Of a DNA stretch of 45,658 nt, positions 1 to 8,361 are shown piece by piece. A model generated the notes under the pieces. That model had not been told where the DNA came from, did not search any database, and saw only the letters and a list, made by a program, of their open reading frames with translations. Numbering within the stretch: position 1 is the stretch's first letter; every line of letters starts with the position of its first letter. The position numbers were made by a program, and so were the translations under genes. This DNA comes from Bacillus pseudomycoides (GTDB lineage Bacteria; Bacillota; Bacilli; Bacillales; Bacillaceae_G): the NCBI RefSeq assembly GCF_002551005.1, contig NZ_NVOY01000013.1:1-45658 (forward strand), given 5' to 3'.

Positions 1-584
1 TTTAGTCGTGGGAGTCTCAAAGTCATCATATAAGTTACATCGATTAAGCGAAATTGTTTTGTCATCTTTCGTGCTAGAACGTTATAACCAGCTGATGATA
101 ATGCTGATAAGAGAATAAGTATAACACCATTAAAACTAGTAGTATGAGAGCCTAATCCTTTCATCGCAAAAATGTAAATGACGCCAGAAACCGATAACAG
201 AAGCGAAACTTTTTGCCAAATTGTTGTTCGTTCTTTTAAAAAGTAAGAGGCACATACCATTGTGAAGATAGGAATGGTAGCTTGAATAATTCCTGCTTCA
301 GAAGAGGACGTATACACTAATCCAAATGCTTGAAACGTAAAGAATAATGCTGGATATAGAATGGCTACAGGTAAAATAGAAAGCATATTTTTAAATGTAA
401 TATTTAATTTGATAAAACCGAATATGACTGGAATAGATGCGGTTAGAAAAGAAACAGTAAATCGATGAGCTAATGTATCCAATGGTCCTGTGATTGTAAG
501 GGTTAGTTTTACAAACATAAATGAAAAACCAATAATGCATGTATATAAAATTGCTGCGGCGTAAGCTTTTTTAATTTGTATCAT
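1..584 (-). CDS. EamA/DMT-family transporter, 3' part cut by window edge
   Basis: Reading leftward from an ATG at 582-584, preceded by an AGGTG Shine-Dalgarno, gives 194 codons of a very hydrophobic protein starting MIQIKKAYAAAILYT, with several membrane helices. The composition and the ASYFLKERTTIWQ segment fit the drug/metabolite transporter (EamA) superfamily, which exports small metabolites across the cytoplasmic membrane. The C-terminal part lies outside the window. It diverges from the MocR regulator that starts at 710; such pairs usually mean that the regulator controls the exporter. The substrate cannot be read from sequence. A second, broken copy of this gene pair occurs at 34944-36013. 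Confidence 0.8.
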   Translation of the reverse strand, partial: MIQIKKAYAAAILYTCIIGFSFMFVKLTLTITGPLDTLAHRFTVSFLTASIPVIFGFIKLNITFKNMLSILPVAILYPALFFTFQAFGLVYTSSSEAGIIQATIPIFTMVCASYFLKERTTIWQKVSLLLSVSGVIYIFAMKGLGSHTTSFNGVILILLSALSSAGYNVLARKMTKQFRLIDVTYMMTLRLPRL

Positions 585-611
585 AATCACACCTCGTATC
601 ATCAATTTTCT

Positions 612-690
612 TACTGGCCAGTATATGTAAATGGTAATGTTTTCTTGTGGGTGCTACAATACAAATAAATACGATTTGTACCGGTACAAA
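612..690. promoter_or_regulatory. Divergent control region with two perfect palindromes
   Basis: Between the EamA and MocR starts are two exact palindromes: TACTGGCCAGTA at 612-623 and TTTGTACCGGTACAAA at 675-690. The second lies 20 bases before the proposed GTG start of the regulator. GntR-type winged helices bind such dyads, so these are good candidates for operators of the neighbouring MocR protein; binding itself is inference. Confidence 0.55.
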
Positions 691-709
691 AATATATAGA
701 GGTGTAAGC

Positions 710-2053
710 GTGTATAAATATTTAATTGTTTTTAATGATTTAGAAAGGCTGATTCAAACAGGAGAATTAAAAGAGGGAGATAAATTACCTTCTATTCGAT
801 CTTTAAGTGCACGTTATCAATGCACAAAAAGTACCATTATTCGTGCATTTCAAGAGTTAGAAAAAAGACATATGATATACTCCGTTTTGAAAAGTGGATA
901 CTATGTTGTGAAAAAAACAAACGAAAATCACGTTAGACATAGTAGTGTCATAGATTTTGCAACATCTGCACCTGATCCAGATGTTTTTCCGTATTTGGAT
1001 TTTCAACATTGTATAAATAAAGCAATTGATACATACAAAAATGACTTATTTATATATGGGACTCCGAAAGGATTACCATCATTAATTCGAGTTATTCAAA
1101 GGCTGTTAACGAACTATCAAGTATTTACGAATGAAGAAAATATTTTTATTACATCAGGTGTTCAGCAAGCATTATCTTTGTTAACTTCGATTTCATTTCC
1201 AAATAACAAGAAAACAATTTCAATTGAACAACCAAGTTATCATTTGTTTATCGAATATTTAGAAACGCACGGTATCCCTGTGATTGGTATAGAACGGACA
1301 GCCGAAGGGATCGACTTAAATGAATTAGAACGTATTTTTCAAACAGAAGATATTAAATTCTTTTATACAATGCCGAGATTCCATAATCCTTTAGGAACAT
1401 CGTATTCTAAGAAAGAAAAGGAAGCCATTGTCCGTTTAGCGAAAAAGTATGATGTGTTTATTGTGGAAGATGATTATTTAGCTGACTTAGAAAGGGATGC
1501 GAAAGCAGATCCGATGTATAGTTATGATGATTCCTCCCATGTTATTTATTTGAAAAGTTTCTCTAAAATTATTTTTCCAGGGCTTCGAGTTGGTGTTGCC
1601 GTTATACCTGATTGTTTAACTGAAACCTTCCTTACATATAAAAAATTACAAGATATCGATAGCTCGATGATTTCACAAGCAGCGCTGGAAGTTTACATAA
1701 AGAGCGGGATGTTTGATCGGCATAAACAAAAAATTCGGGCTTCCTATTATGAAAGGTCAAAGAGGTTAGCTGCTTCTTTGAAAGAATGGAATAATATGAA
1801 CAAACAATTATTTCAATATCACGATGTGAATTTGCCGTGTGTACATACACACATCATTCTAAATAAGAAGGTTATTGTTCAACCGCTTATTCGAAAGTTA
1901 CTACAAAATAAAATATTAGTAGATTCGATTGAGAAAAATTACTTATCTTCGTTTCCAAAAGAAAAATTATTGAAGTTGAATGTGTCAAATGTAAAAACAG
2001 AAAAGATTGAAGAAGGGATATGTAAGATTATTGATGAAATGAAACGTGAATAA
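710..2053 (+). CDS. MocR-type PLP-dependent transcriptional regulator (GntR-aminotransferase)
   Basis: The protein has an N-terminal GntR winged-helix domain (about residues 1-70, GDKLPSIRSLSARYQCTKST) joined to a fold-type I aminotransferase domain. Visible PLP-site features are the HNPLG motif, VEDDYLADL and the Schiff-base lysine in SFSK (Lys286). MocR proteins bind DNA and use PLP or a PLP-amino acid adduct as signal. I prefer the GTG at 710 because AGAGGTG sits just upstream and the GntR domain starts there; an upstream in-frame GTG at 647 would add 21 non-conserved residues across the 675-690 palindrome. It diverges from an EamA exporter, its probable target. Confidence 0.88.
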   Translation: MYKYLIVFNDLERLIQTGELKEGDKLPSIRSLSARYQCTKSTIIRAFQELEKRHMIYSVLKSGYYVVKKTNENHVRHSSVIDFATSAPDPDVFPYLDFQHCINKAIDTYKNDLFIYGTPKGLPSLIRVIQRLLTNYQVFTNEENIFITSGVQQALSLLTSISFPNNKKTISIEQPSYHLFIEYLETHGIPVIGIERTAEGIDLNELERIFQTEDIKFFYTMPRFHNPLGTSYSKKEKEAIVRLAKKYDVFIVEDDYLADLERDAKADPMYSYDDSSHVIYLKSFSKIIFPGLRVGVAVIPDCLTETFLTYKKLQDIDSSMISQAALEVYIKSGMFDRHKQKIRASYYERSKRLAASLKEWNNMNKQLFQYHDVNLPCVHTHIILNKKVIVQPLIRKLLQNKILVDSIEKNYLSSFPKEKLLKLNVSNVKTEKIEEGICKIIDEMKRE

Positions 2054-2151
2054 ACCAAAGGACGCTTATTATAAATTTTATACTTGATAATTCGGTAAAT
2101 AATGCTTAATATGCATTATCAAGACCTAATTTTTGAAGACTAATAGAAAAT

Positions 2152-2195
2152 AAAGGAGCTTACATACTAGACATGACTAATACATCAGCTCCTTT
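2152..2195 (+). terminator. Hairpin after the MocR gene
   Basis: AAAGGAGCT at 2152-2160 pairs with AGCTCCTTT at 2187-2195 across a long 26-base loop. It lies between the convergent MocR and GNAT genes and may end both transcripts. No good T tract follows, so it is a weak call. Confidence 0.35.
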
Positions 2196-2213
2196 GAATA
2201 AAACATAAATTGG

Positions 2214-3143
2214 CTACTTTCTATTTACTTGATCATACAACTCAAGAAGATCTGCAACAGGAATATTGTTTATCTTCATACCTGTTATGTCACTTTGCTG
2301 TATTTCCACGTTCCTAAGGTTACTATGAATGATTTTACTCCCTTTAAGATTGCATCTTTTAAACGTGATTGGATTATCTTCATTTTCAAGATTTGTATCA
2401 ACGAAACGAACCCCATCTAAAGTTACTAAAGCCATTTCACTGTTAGAAAAATTTAAATCAGCAAACAATGTGTTTCTAAAATTTATATTGTGGAACTTTG
2501 AATGACTAAGATTACAGTTGTTAATATGGCTGCTCATCATGTTACTGTTGCTAAAAGAGCTGCCTTTTAGAGTTACCTGATAACACTCCGTCTTAGCCAT
2601 ATTACAGTTTTCATATTGGGTATCTGAAATATCCTCATTTTTAACTAAGTTTTCTATTCCTGATGAAGTTCCTATTCTCTTTATGTAACAATATTCATCT
2701 TCTGTTTTAAAGGTTGCTTCATATCCCATCTTTTCATAAAAGAAGTGGTTGTTGATCTGTCTACTAGATGTTTCAAGATCCCAAGTTCTCACATTTAAAA
2801 ACTCTTTTTCTATCAAAGTAATGACTTTTGAACCTATGCCTTTCCCTTGATAGTTAGGATCTACAAAAATACGGTCTATTCTTCCAAAAGACTGACCTGA
2901 AATTGTGACAATAATTCCACCGACAATTGTTTCGTTGTATATAATTTTGAAGCAATCTAACTCCTTGAACATATACTTGGTCATTTCAATGGAAGCATAC
3001 CCAGGTGGTTGAATGTTGTAGTCAATTATATTCTCTTGATCTTGGAGCCATTTTTTTGCTTCTTCACCAAAGGTTCTTTTCGAAATCTCTGTTAATGTTT
3101 CAGCATCTATAATAGATGCTTTCTCAATCCTTATTGTTGACAT
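2214..3143 (-). CDS. GNAT acetyltransferase fused to pentapeptide repeats
   Basis: 309 residues in two parts. Residues 1-155 look like a GNAT N-acetyltransferase: the acetyl-CoA loop reads NYQGKGIGSKVI, preceded by the FVDP strand, and FYEKMGYEA closes the fold. Residues from about 180 to 285 are pentapeptide repeats of the A(D/N)LXX type (for example CNMAK, SNMMS, CNLSH, VRFVD, TNLEN, CNLKG, SNLRN), which form a right-handed beta helix. The ATG is preceded by AAAGGAGA. GNAT enzymes transfer acetyl groups to amines; the pentapeptide half may be a protein or DNA-mimic binding surface. The substrate is unknown. It is convergent with the MocR gene and diverges from the PadR gene. Confidence 0.85.
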   Translation of the reverse strand: MSTIRIEKASIIDAETLTEISKRTFGEEAKKWLQDQENIIDYNIQPPGYASIEMTKYMFKELDCFKIIYNETIVGGIIVTISGQSFGRIDRIFVDPNYQGKGIGSKVITLIEKEFLNVRTWDLETSSRQINNHFFYEKMGYEATFKTEDEYCYIKRIGTSSGIENLVKNEDISDTQYENCNMAKTECYQVTLKGSSFSNSNMMSSHINNCNLSHSKFHNINFRNTLFADLNFSNSEMALVTLDGVRFVDTNLENEDNPITFKRCNLKGSKIIHSNLRNVEIQQSDITGMKINNIPVADLLELYDQVNRK

Positions 3144-3305
3144 TTAAACGTCTCCTTTAGACTAAAGTAGGTTACCTTTGATCCTTATATTACCATAAAA
3201 AACAATCTTTAGCTTTTAATTGGTCTGCTTGTATAGTTTAAACATTCAAACAACCTGTTTATATTTTAAAATATTTCTCATTTCCAATTATTTTTTGTCA
3301 CAACA

Positions 3306-3354
3306 ATACTGTATGATGCATAGTATAAATTAAATACTGTATGACATATAGTAA
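3306..3354. promoter_or_regulatory. Twin operator-like repeat upstream of padR
   Basis: Two copies of ATACTGTATGA start at 3306 and 3334, a 28-bp period. Each is the left half of an imperfect 21-bp dyad (ATACT at one end and AGTA at the other). The pair ends 19 bp before the padR start. PadR repressors commonly bind their own promoters at such dyads, so autoregulation is the likely role. Confidence 0.5.
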
Positions 3355-3372
3355 TAAAAATGAGGTGGTTGA

Positions 3373-3720
3373 ATGAGTACTTTATTGAATTCATTAACGA
3401 CAGAGCTTAGGAGAGGAACGTTGACATTAGCGGTTTTAAGTCAATTACAAACACCCCAATATGGATATTCACTTGTTCAGTTATTGGAGGGTTCCGGTAT
3501 TGCGATAGATCAAAGCACTTTATATCCATTGCTTCGCCGATTAGAGAAACAGGAGTTGGTGTCGAGTAATTGGGATACATCTGAGAGTAGACCCCGTAAG
3601 TACTATGTTTTAAGTGAATATGGGTTAGAGATATTTTTGCAGTTAAAAAAGGAATGGATAAAGAATTCGAAAGAGCTTTATAACTTATTAAAGGGAGAGG
3701 AAGATGATGAACTTAATTGA
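3373..3720 (+). CDS. PadR-family transcriptional regulator
   Basis: 115 residues, the usual length of small PadR proteins. The winged helix spans residues 10-85: LAVLSQLQTPQYGYSLVQLL, then STLYPLLRRLEKQELV as recognition helix, and SRPRKYYVLSEYG as the wing. The ATG follows AATGAGGTGGTTGA. PadR proteins are ligand-responsive repressors and in Firmicutes are often paired with a HAAS-domain membrane protein; exactly that gene follows, overlapping the end of padR by 17 bases. Its partner is broken here, so the regulator may have lost its main output. Confidence 0.9.
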   Translation: MSTLLNSLTTELRRGTLTLAVLSQLQTPQYGYSLVQLLEGSGIAIDQSTLYPLLRRLEKQELVSSNWDTSESRPRKYYVLSEYGLEIFLQLKKEWIKNSKELYNLLKGEEDDELN

Positions 3721-4157
3721 GATTTATATTCAGGAAGTTGCTCGGAGGCTGTCTGAAAAAAATCGTGAGGATATTACACTTGAGTTACGGTCAACCATAG
3801 AGGATATGCTGCCTGATGATTACAGTGAAGAAGATGTAAAGTTGGTTCTTGAAAAATTAGGAAGTCCAGTCACTATGGCTTAAAAAATGGACTCCTGATG
3901 ATTTGAAAAATATCCATTATATACTTAAGAAAAAAAGGATTTCAAAGTTCGAAGTATTTGGTAGTTTAATGTGGACTGCAATCTGGGCAACACTTTATTT
4001 TTATGCGAGTCATCTTGTAGGTGTATATGAAAAAGGAGGAAACGGACTTCAATTAGTGACTCCATCTTTCAATCAAGATGCTTTGCTTCAGTATTGGCTA
4101 ATCGTTATTATTATAATCGGTTTGGAAATAGCATTATCCCTTTATAAATTTCCGTAG
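3704..4157 (+). pseudogene. HAAS-domain membrane protein, internally deleted and truncated
   Basis: The reading frame starts at ATG 3704 inside the padR end and gives 59 residues (MMNLIEIYIQEVARRLSEKN...LGSPVTMA) typical of the HAAS (DUF1700-like) N-terminal domain, then stops at 3881-3883. A second frame then continues with LKKWTPDDLKNIHYILKKKR and two membrane helices (FGSLMWTAIWATLYFYA; YWLIVIIIIGLEIALSL), ending at 4157. The two pieces look like the start and a later part of one protein with the central membrane segment missing and the frame lost. The end at LYKFP is abrupt and lies where foreign sequence begins. Known partner of PadR regulators; non-functional here by inference. Confidence 0.7.
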
Positions 4158-4168
4158 TCTTTTAAGAA

Positions 4169-4532
4169 TAAATTAGTTAAAAATAAAAGACTACATACTA
4201 TACGCGAAAGAGTATAAAACAGAGGGATTTATATAAGGGGTTAATTGTTTTGGATGAGGACATAGCCCATAGCGGGAGGCGTATCCGCAGATAAAGTATC
4301 GAGGACTTAAAAATAAGAATAATCAACTATCTAGAAAACTATTAGACGATACAATACAATATGAAATATAATGATAATGCATCTTTATTATTAATGTGGG
4401 TACGCTTTCGAGCAGTAACTCTTTAATGTATTTTGGAGCATTGGCGTACATAGAAAAATAGGTTCGTTTACTATGAATATAGACAAAGGCTTTTATTGAT
4501 AGTAAACCCATTATTCCAGTAAATTAGTTAAA
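4169..4532. repeat. Candidate small inserted element flanked by 13-bp direct repeats
   Basis: TAAATTAGTTAAA occurs at 4169-4181 and again at 4520-4532. Between them there is no gene but a series of exact inverted repeats: GTACGC/GCGTAC (4400-4405, 4444-4449), GTTTACTAT/ATAGTAAAC (4466-4474, 4499-4507) and GCGG/CCGC near 4275-4292. A further pair, GTAGTCTTTTA (4154-4164) with TAAAAGACTAC (4184-4194), overlaps the left repeat and the end of the broken HAAS gene. This could be a small intergenic mobile repeat of the type common in the B. cereus group or part of the IS110 leader; I did not recognise it. Confidence 0.35.
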
Positions 4533-4549
4533 CAGATGAGGGCTTTATC

Positions 4550-4946
4550 TAAGGTGTGCAGGGCCTTGTACCCACAAGTAGTGGAGTGCCCTAATTGTAT
4601 ATAAGAGGTCTAGGATATATCATGCTAGCCCCAATTCAGTTATGGTCGGAAACACCTTAAAAGGTCACTGTACACACTCATTATAACAAATTAAACAAAA
4701 AAAAAGATAAAAAAATTCCGTGAATTAGGAAGGGAATAGAGTACTAGATAAAGAATTTTTCTTTTAGAAATTTAAAAGACTATATGCAAGTGAAATTTAA
4801 AAACGTATATAGTATCTAATGAAATTAGCGATTGAAACTCTTTGATTATTTGGGGCTGGTTCTCGGCTAGACCTCTTTACTTAATGTGAGATTTACCATC
4901 TGGCGTTATAGTCCTGACATACTACATTGGGCATTAAGCTCTAACG
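4550..4946 (+). other. Structured non-coding leader upstream of the IS110 transposase; possible bridge RNA
   Basis: No gene is seen here. Pairings visible by eye are TAAGGTGT/ACACCTTA (4550-4557, 4652-4659), AGGGC/GCCCT (4560-4564, 4588-4592), a long-range coaxial pair AAGAGGTCTAG/CTAGACCTCTT (4603-4613, 4867-4877) with AGCCCCAA/TTGGGGCT (4627-4634, 4850-4857), and CGTTA/TAACG (4904-4908, 4942-4946) closing a 33-base loop. IS110-family recombinases are guided by a bridge RNA encoded in the element's non-coding end next to the transposase, so a guide RNA here is plausible. The last hairpin, closest to the gene, is the best candidate for a guide loop. Fold and function are inference. Confidence 0.35.
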
Positions 4947-4991
4947 GAAAATTGGACAGTCAGATTTATATATCGCTAGGAGGATTTACGT

Positions 4992-6479
4992 ATGAGTGAA
5001 AACACAGTAGTACCCTTTAGTTTTATAGAGGAATCCAAAGAAAAAGAGAAAGAAACTAAGAGGATGATGTACCAGTTATTTGTGGGAATTGACATTGGTG
5101 CCTCTTTTCACGTTGCTAGCTGTATCTCCTTCCAAGCCTTTTTAGACCCAAAGGGGCGTGAATGGAAACGGGCAAAGACAATGAAGTTTAATGCGGACAG
5201 CCTGGGAATTACACAGTTCTTACAAGCCTTAGAACAAATGGAAAAAAACTCGGAATTCACAGATCGGATTTTCTAGTTTTACTAGAACCAACAGGTGGTC
5301 ACTACTCTTACCTGCTTCAACAAGTCCTTTTGAACGAAAATTTCGATGTATACCTAGTGGGAAATTCCGCAGTAAAAGACTTCCGCGAAAAGCACTTAGG
5401 AATTACCGAAAAATCAGATGCGGTAGATGCAAGGGTAATGTCCTATATGGGATGGCACAAGATTTTACACCCTCATATGAAAGGTGTTAGCCTACTTAAA
5501 CCAGCTTCTGTAACTCAATCTATTTTTCGTTCGTTAACCCGTGACCGATGGTTATTAAATACTCAGTTAACACGGCGTAAAAATCAGGTGCAGCAACTTT
5601 TAACTGTTACGCACCCAGACTTCAAAGTAGCATTTAAGAAGCTTGGTACCACTTCTGTGATGAAGTTCGCATTGAAGTATCCTACTGGTAAAGATTTAAA
5701 GCTAGCCACACAGGAAGAACTACGACAAACAATGATTGAAGCTGGGGCAAAGCGAATAGCTACGAAGGCGTCTAAGGCACTAGCAGAAGTAACAGCAAAG
5801 TCTATAACAATTGATGTCCCTCATTTAGTTGGAAGACAAAATTGGGTAATTGAAGAAGCGCTGCGTATTGAAGAAAGTATTAAAGGGATTGACAATCACA
5901 TTCAAGAACTACTTCACGGAAATCCAAGCAAAGGTATTAAACCTCACCCTTATACAGAATTATTATACTCTTTTCCTTTTATGAGCGATAATTGGGTTTG
6001 TGCTCTTATCGGAGCCATTGGTAATGTTGAACGATTTAATACATATAAAGAGTTCAAAAAATATCTTGGTGTTTCGGCTGAAAATAAACAATCAGGGACA
6101 TCAGTAAAGGGTACGAGAATGACCTTTAGTGGCGTTCGAGATGCACGTCGTGTTCTCTTTCAAATGGCAATGATTATCATTGCGATGAAAAAGCAACCGT
6201 CTGTATTCAGCTCCTATTATCATCGTCTAGTAGAGCGTAAAATGAATGGAAAATATGTGTGGCAAGATTGCCAAAATCCTTTATATGATGCTTAAAACTG
6301 GGCGAAAATATGACCCTGTAAAACACGCACAAGCAACAGGTATTCCTTGGGATTCTGTTTACGACAAAAGAACAAAAAATGTCAACTCGGAGAAGTTTTA
6401 TCAAGAAGCATTAAAGCTTGCAGGGGATTCAACATCTGACGATGTTGAATTAATTGAAACAGATGTAACTTTGAAATAA
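4992..6479 (+). pseudogene. IS110-family DEDD transposase with two compensating frameshifts
   Basis: AGGAGG at 4979-4984 precedes ATG 4992. Read through two shifts the protein is complete. The N-terminal RuvC-like DEDD domain shows GIDIG (first Asp), LEPTG (Glu) and SDAVDARV (two Asp). The C-terminal Transposase_20 domain shows the serine motif SGTSVKG followed by DARRVLFQMA, and the end reads GKIAKILYMMLKTG. The frame is lost near 5271, where the run in GGATTTTC lacks one T, and regained near 6256, where one extra base changes frame before MCGKIAKI. The catalytic residues are all present, so decay is recent or the shifts are sequence errors. IS110 recombinases excise and insert through RNA-guided strand exchange. 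Confidence 0.85.
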
Positions 6480-6655
6480 AGATTGATTAAAAATGTCTGA
6501 GAATACTTTAATCATTCAGCATATTTTTATCATTTAAGCTAAGATATTATCTGTGATTTATTGATAAAAACCTAAAATATGTTTTTATTTTCTTGTTAAG
6601 AAAACTTACTATAGTAAAAAGAACCCCCCTTAGACAAAATTGGCTAGGGGGATAG

Positions 6656-6762
6656 CACCACATACCTATCAACTTAAGAATTTTATAACGCCCCAAAACA
6701 AAAAAATATACATTTTTTTGTTTTGGGTATTTGCTTTTCTTAGCTCGATTGTGAGGTGGTAC
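6656..6762. mobile_element. IS231-like miniature element (MITE-type remnant)
   Basis: The left end reads ACCACATACC then TATCAACTTAAGAA, and the right end, inverted, reads GAGCTAAGAA preceded by ACCACC. These match the IS231-type ends elsewhere in the window. Inside is a perfect 15-bp hairpin, CCCAAAACAAAAAAA at 6692-6706 and its complement at 6713-6727, with loop TATACA. It carries no gene. Upstream, CCCCCTTAG and CTAGGGGG (about 6627-6658) form a further hairpin. The rest of 6515-6945 holds nothing I recognise. Confidence 0.5.
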
Positions 6763-6891
6763 TGCCCCATACTGATCACACACTTTTTATAGAGTAGTAC
6801 TATCAGTATGTCCGAGTTTACTAGACTAGTTTCATATATTTTGAAGTTTGTACCAGAACCGAAAAACTTAACTATCCCTGTTCAGCTTTAT

Positions 6892-6934
6892 TTTCTAATC
6901 GATTATTTTACTTTGAAAAATAATTGATTAGAAA
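6892..6934. terminator. 18-bp inverted repeat downstream of the alcohol dehydrogenase
   Basis: The segment at 6892-6909 pairs with 6917-6934 with one mismatch around a 7-base loop. It lies 12 bases beyond the stop of the leftward dehydrogenase gene, so it may terminate or stabilise that transcript. It has no clear T tract on the minus strand. Confidence 0.45.
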
Positions 6935-6945
6935 GGAATGTAGCT

Positions 6946-8080
6946 TTAAGGTTTCAAAATAACTTTTATACAATTGTCTTCACGGTTATTAAAAATTTGA
7001 TAACCGTAGCTCGCTTCTTCCAGGGGGATTTTGTGTGTAATGATCTCTTTTGGATCAAACTCATTTTTTGTTATTTTTTCAAACAGTTCAGGCATAAAAT
7101 GAATGACAGGTGCTTGACCCATTCTAAGGTTAATATTCCTAACCCAAAATGCACCGAGTGGAAATGCATTATAGTTGCCACCATAAACACCTGTCATTTG
7201 GACAGTTCCATATTTTCGTACGGCTTTTGTAGCAATTTGAATAGGACCGAGAGTTCCCCCTTGTAATTTTAGTTTTTGTTCAAGAAATTCCAAAGGTGAT
7301 TTTTTTCCATCCATGCCTACACAATCAATGACCACATCCGCTCCCCCATGTGTAATTTCTTTTAAATGTTCTCCCATATCGGGATATTTTGTAAACTCAA
7401 ATACCTCAACATTGTTAATCTTTTTTGCATAATTTATCCGATAATCTAAGTAATCAACTGCAATTACACGCTTAGCACCTTTCATCCAAGCAAATTTTTG
7501 CGTCATCAATCCAACAGGTCCACAGCCAAGTACGATAACAGTGTCACCTGACTTTACACCTGCATTTATTACACTCCAATAAGCGGTCGGTAAAACATCG
7601 GATAAAAAAAGCAGGGGTTCATCCTCAAGTTCGCATGATTCCGGTATAGCAAAGGGAGTAAAGTTCCCAAAAGGAACTTTCAAATATTCAGCTTGTCCAC
7701 CTGGATGGTTACCAAATTTCTCTGTATTACCAAAGTATCCACCAGAATCATAATGAGGATTTGAGTTATCACATTGACTTTCCATTTCATGTTGGCAATA
7801 AAAACAATGCCCACACGCAACATTAAAGGGGATAACAACACGATCTCCTTTTTTTACTTTAGTGACATCAGGCCCCACCTCTTCAACAATTCCCATCGGT
7901 TCATGCCCAATAATGTATCCTGGGGGTAAAGGCATGTTACCTTGATATAAATGTAAGTCAGATCCACAAATAGCGGTCGAAGTAATTTTTACAAGAATAT
8001 CATCTTTTTTTTTCTAATCTCGCATCCTCAACTTGTTTAACCTGTACCTGATTTGGCCCTTGATAGGTTACTGCTTTCAT
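6946..8080 (-). pseudogene. Zinc-dependent alcohol/formaldehyde dehydrogenase, frameshifted in an A9 tract
   Basis: ATG 8078-8080 is preceded by AAAAAGGAGAAATG. The first 26 codons read MKAVTYQGPNQVQVKQVEDA and then run into nine A residues (minus strand, 8005-8013). With eight A residues the frame continues DDILVKITSTAICGSDLHLYQGN into the main open frame that starts at the internal ATG 7933-7935. The joined protein of about 378 residues is a class III-like medium-chain dehydrogenase: catalytic zinc residues in AICGSDLH and GHEP, structural zinc cluster CGHCFYCQHEMESQC, and the NAD-binding GCGPVG. The internal start would lack the first catalytic zinc ligand. Homopolymer slippage could restore it; a sequencing error is the plain alternative. 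Confidence 0.8.
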
Positions 8081-8305
8081 AATTACATTTCTCCTTTTTA
8101 ACATTTTCTCAAAACACACTTTATATTTCTCCCTTTGGACTACAGCAATCATTTTTTTAGTTATTAAAGGGAGATTAGAAATAAATTTGGAGGAATATAT
8201 AACATTGAATGAAAGTATTTTATAACCCCTTCTTTCCCTAGCCTTATTTTAAGAAGAAAATTAATATTTATTCATAATAAAAAGAAACTAAATTACCATA
8301 AAAAG

Positions 8306-8358
8306 GAATAATTATTTTTTTATGATTCGTAGCATATTAAAAACATAGGAGGTGATAC
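8306..8358 (+). promoter_or_regulatory. Forespore-type promoter and strong ribosome site of the first SASP gene
   Basis: A CATATTA element near 8333 resembles a sigma-G -10 box (CATNNTA), with an ATTATT-like -35 region about 16 bases upstream. AGGAGGTGAT follows close to the ATG. The stretch from CATATTA to the start codon is identical in the second SASP gene (10190-10217), which supports its role. The -35 match is poor. Confidence 0.45.
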
Positions 8359-8361
8359 AAT

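Larger units (their letters stand above)
4550..6514 (+). mobile_element. IS110-family insertion sequence, degenerate; ends not resolved
   Basis: The element contains the structured leader and a frameshifted DEDD transposase. IS110 elements lack inverted ends and often lack target duplications, so the ends cannot be fixed by reading. The left limit given is the start of the structured leader; it could lie as far left as 4158, where the HAAS gene breaks off. The right limit is the hairpin TGATTAAA/TTTAATCA at 6484-6491 and 6507-6514, just after the transposase stop. Confidence 0.5.

Noticed and set aside
4158-4991. Group I intron or IStron in front of the IS110 gene
   Set aside because: Motifs such as ATCCGCAG after a GCGG hairpin and TTATAGTCC (4906) look like core pieces, but P4-P5 spacing is far too short and no consistent P3/P7 set could be drawn. 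B. cereus IStrons also carry IS605-type genes, not IS110.
6547-6783. 78-residue open frame, minus strand
   Set aside because: It runs through the MITE hairpin, has no ribosome site and reads as low-complexity translation of A/T runs.
6997-7266. 89-residue frame antisense to the dehydrogenase
   Set aside because: Shadow of a conserved gene; no ribosome site.
8200-8253. Short ORF MKVFYNPFFP after GGAGGAATATATAAC
   Set aside because: Only ten codons, in the AT-rich stretch upstream of a SASP gene, with no family resemblance.
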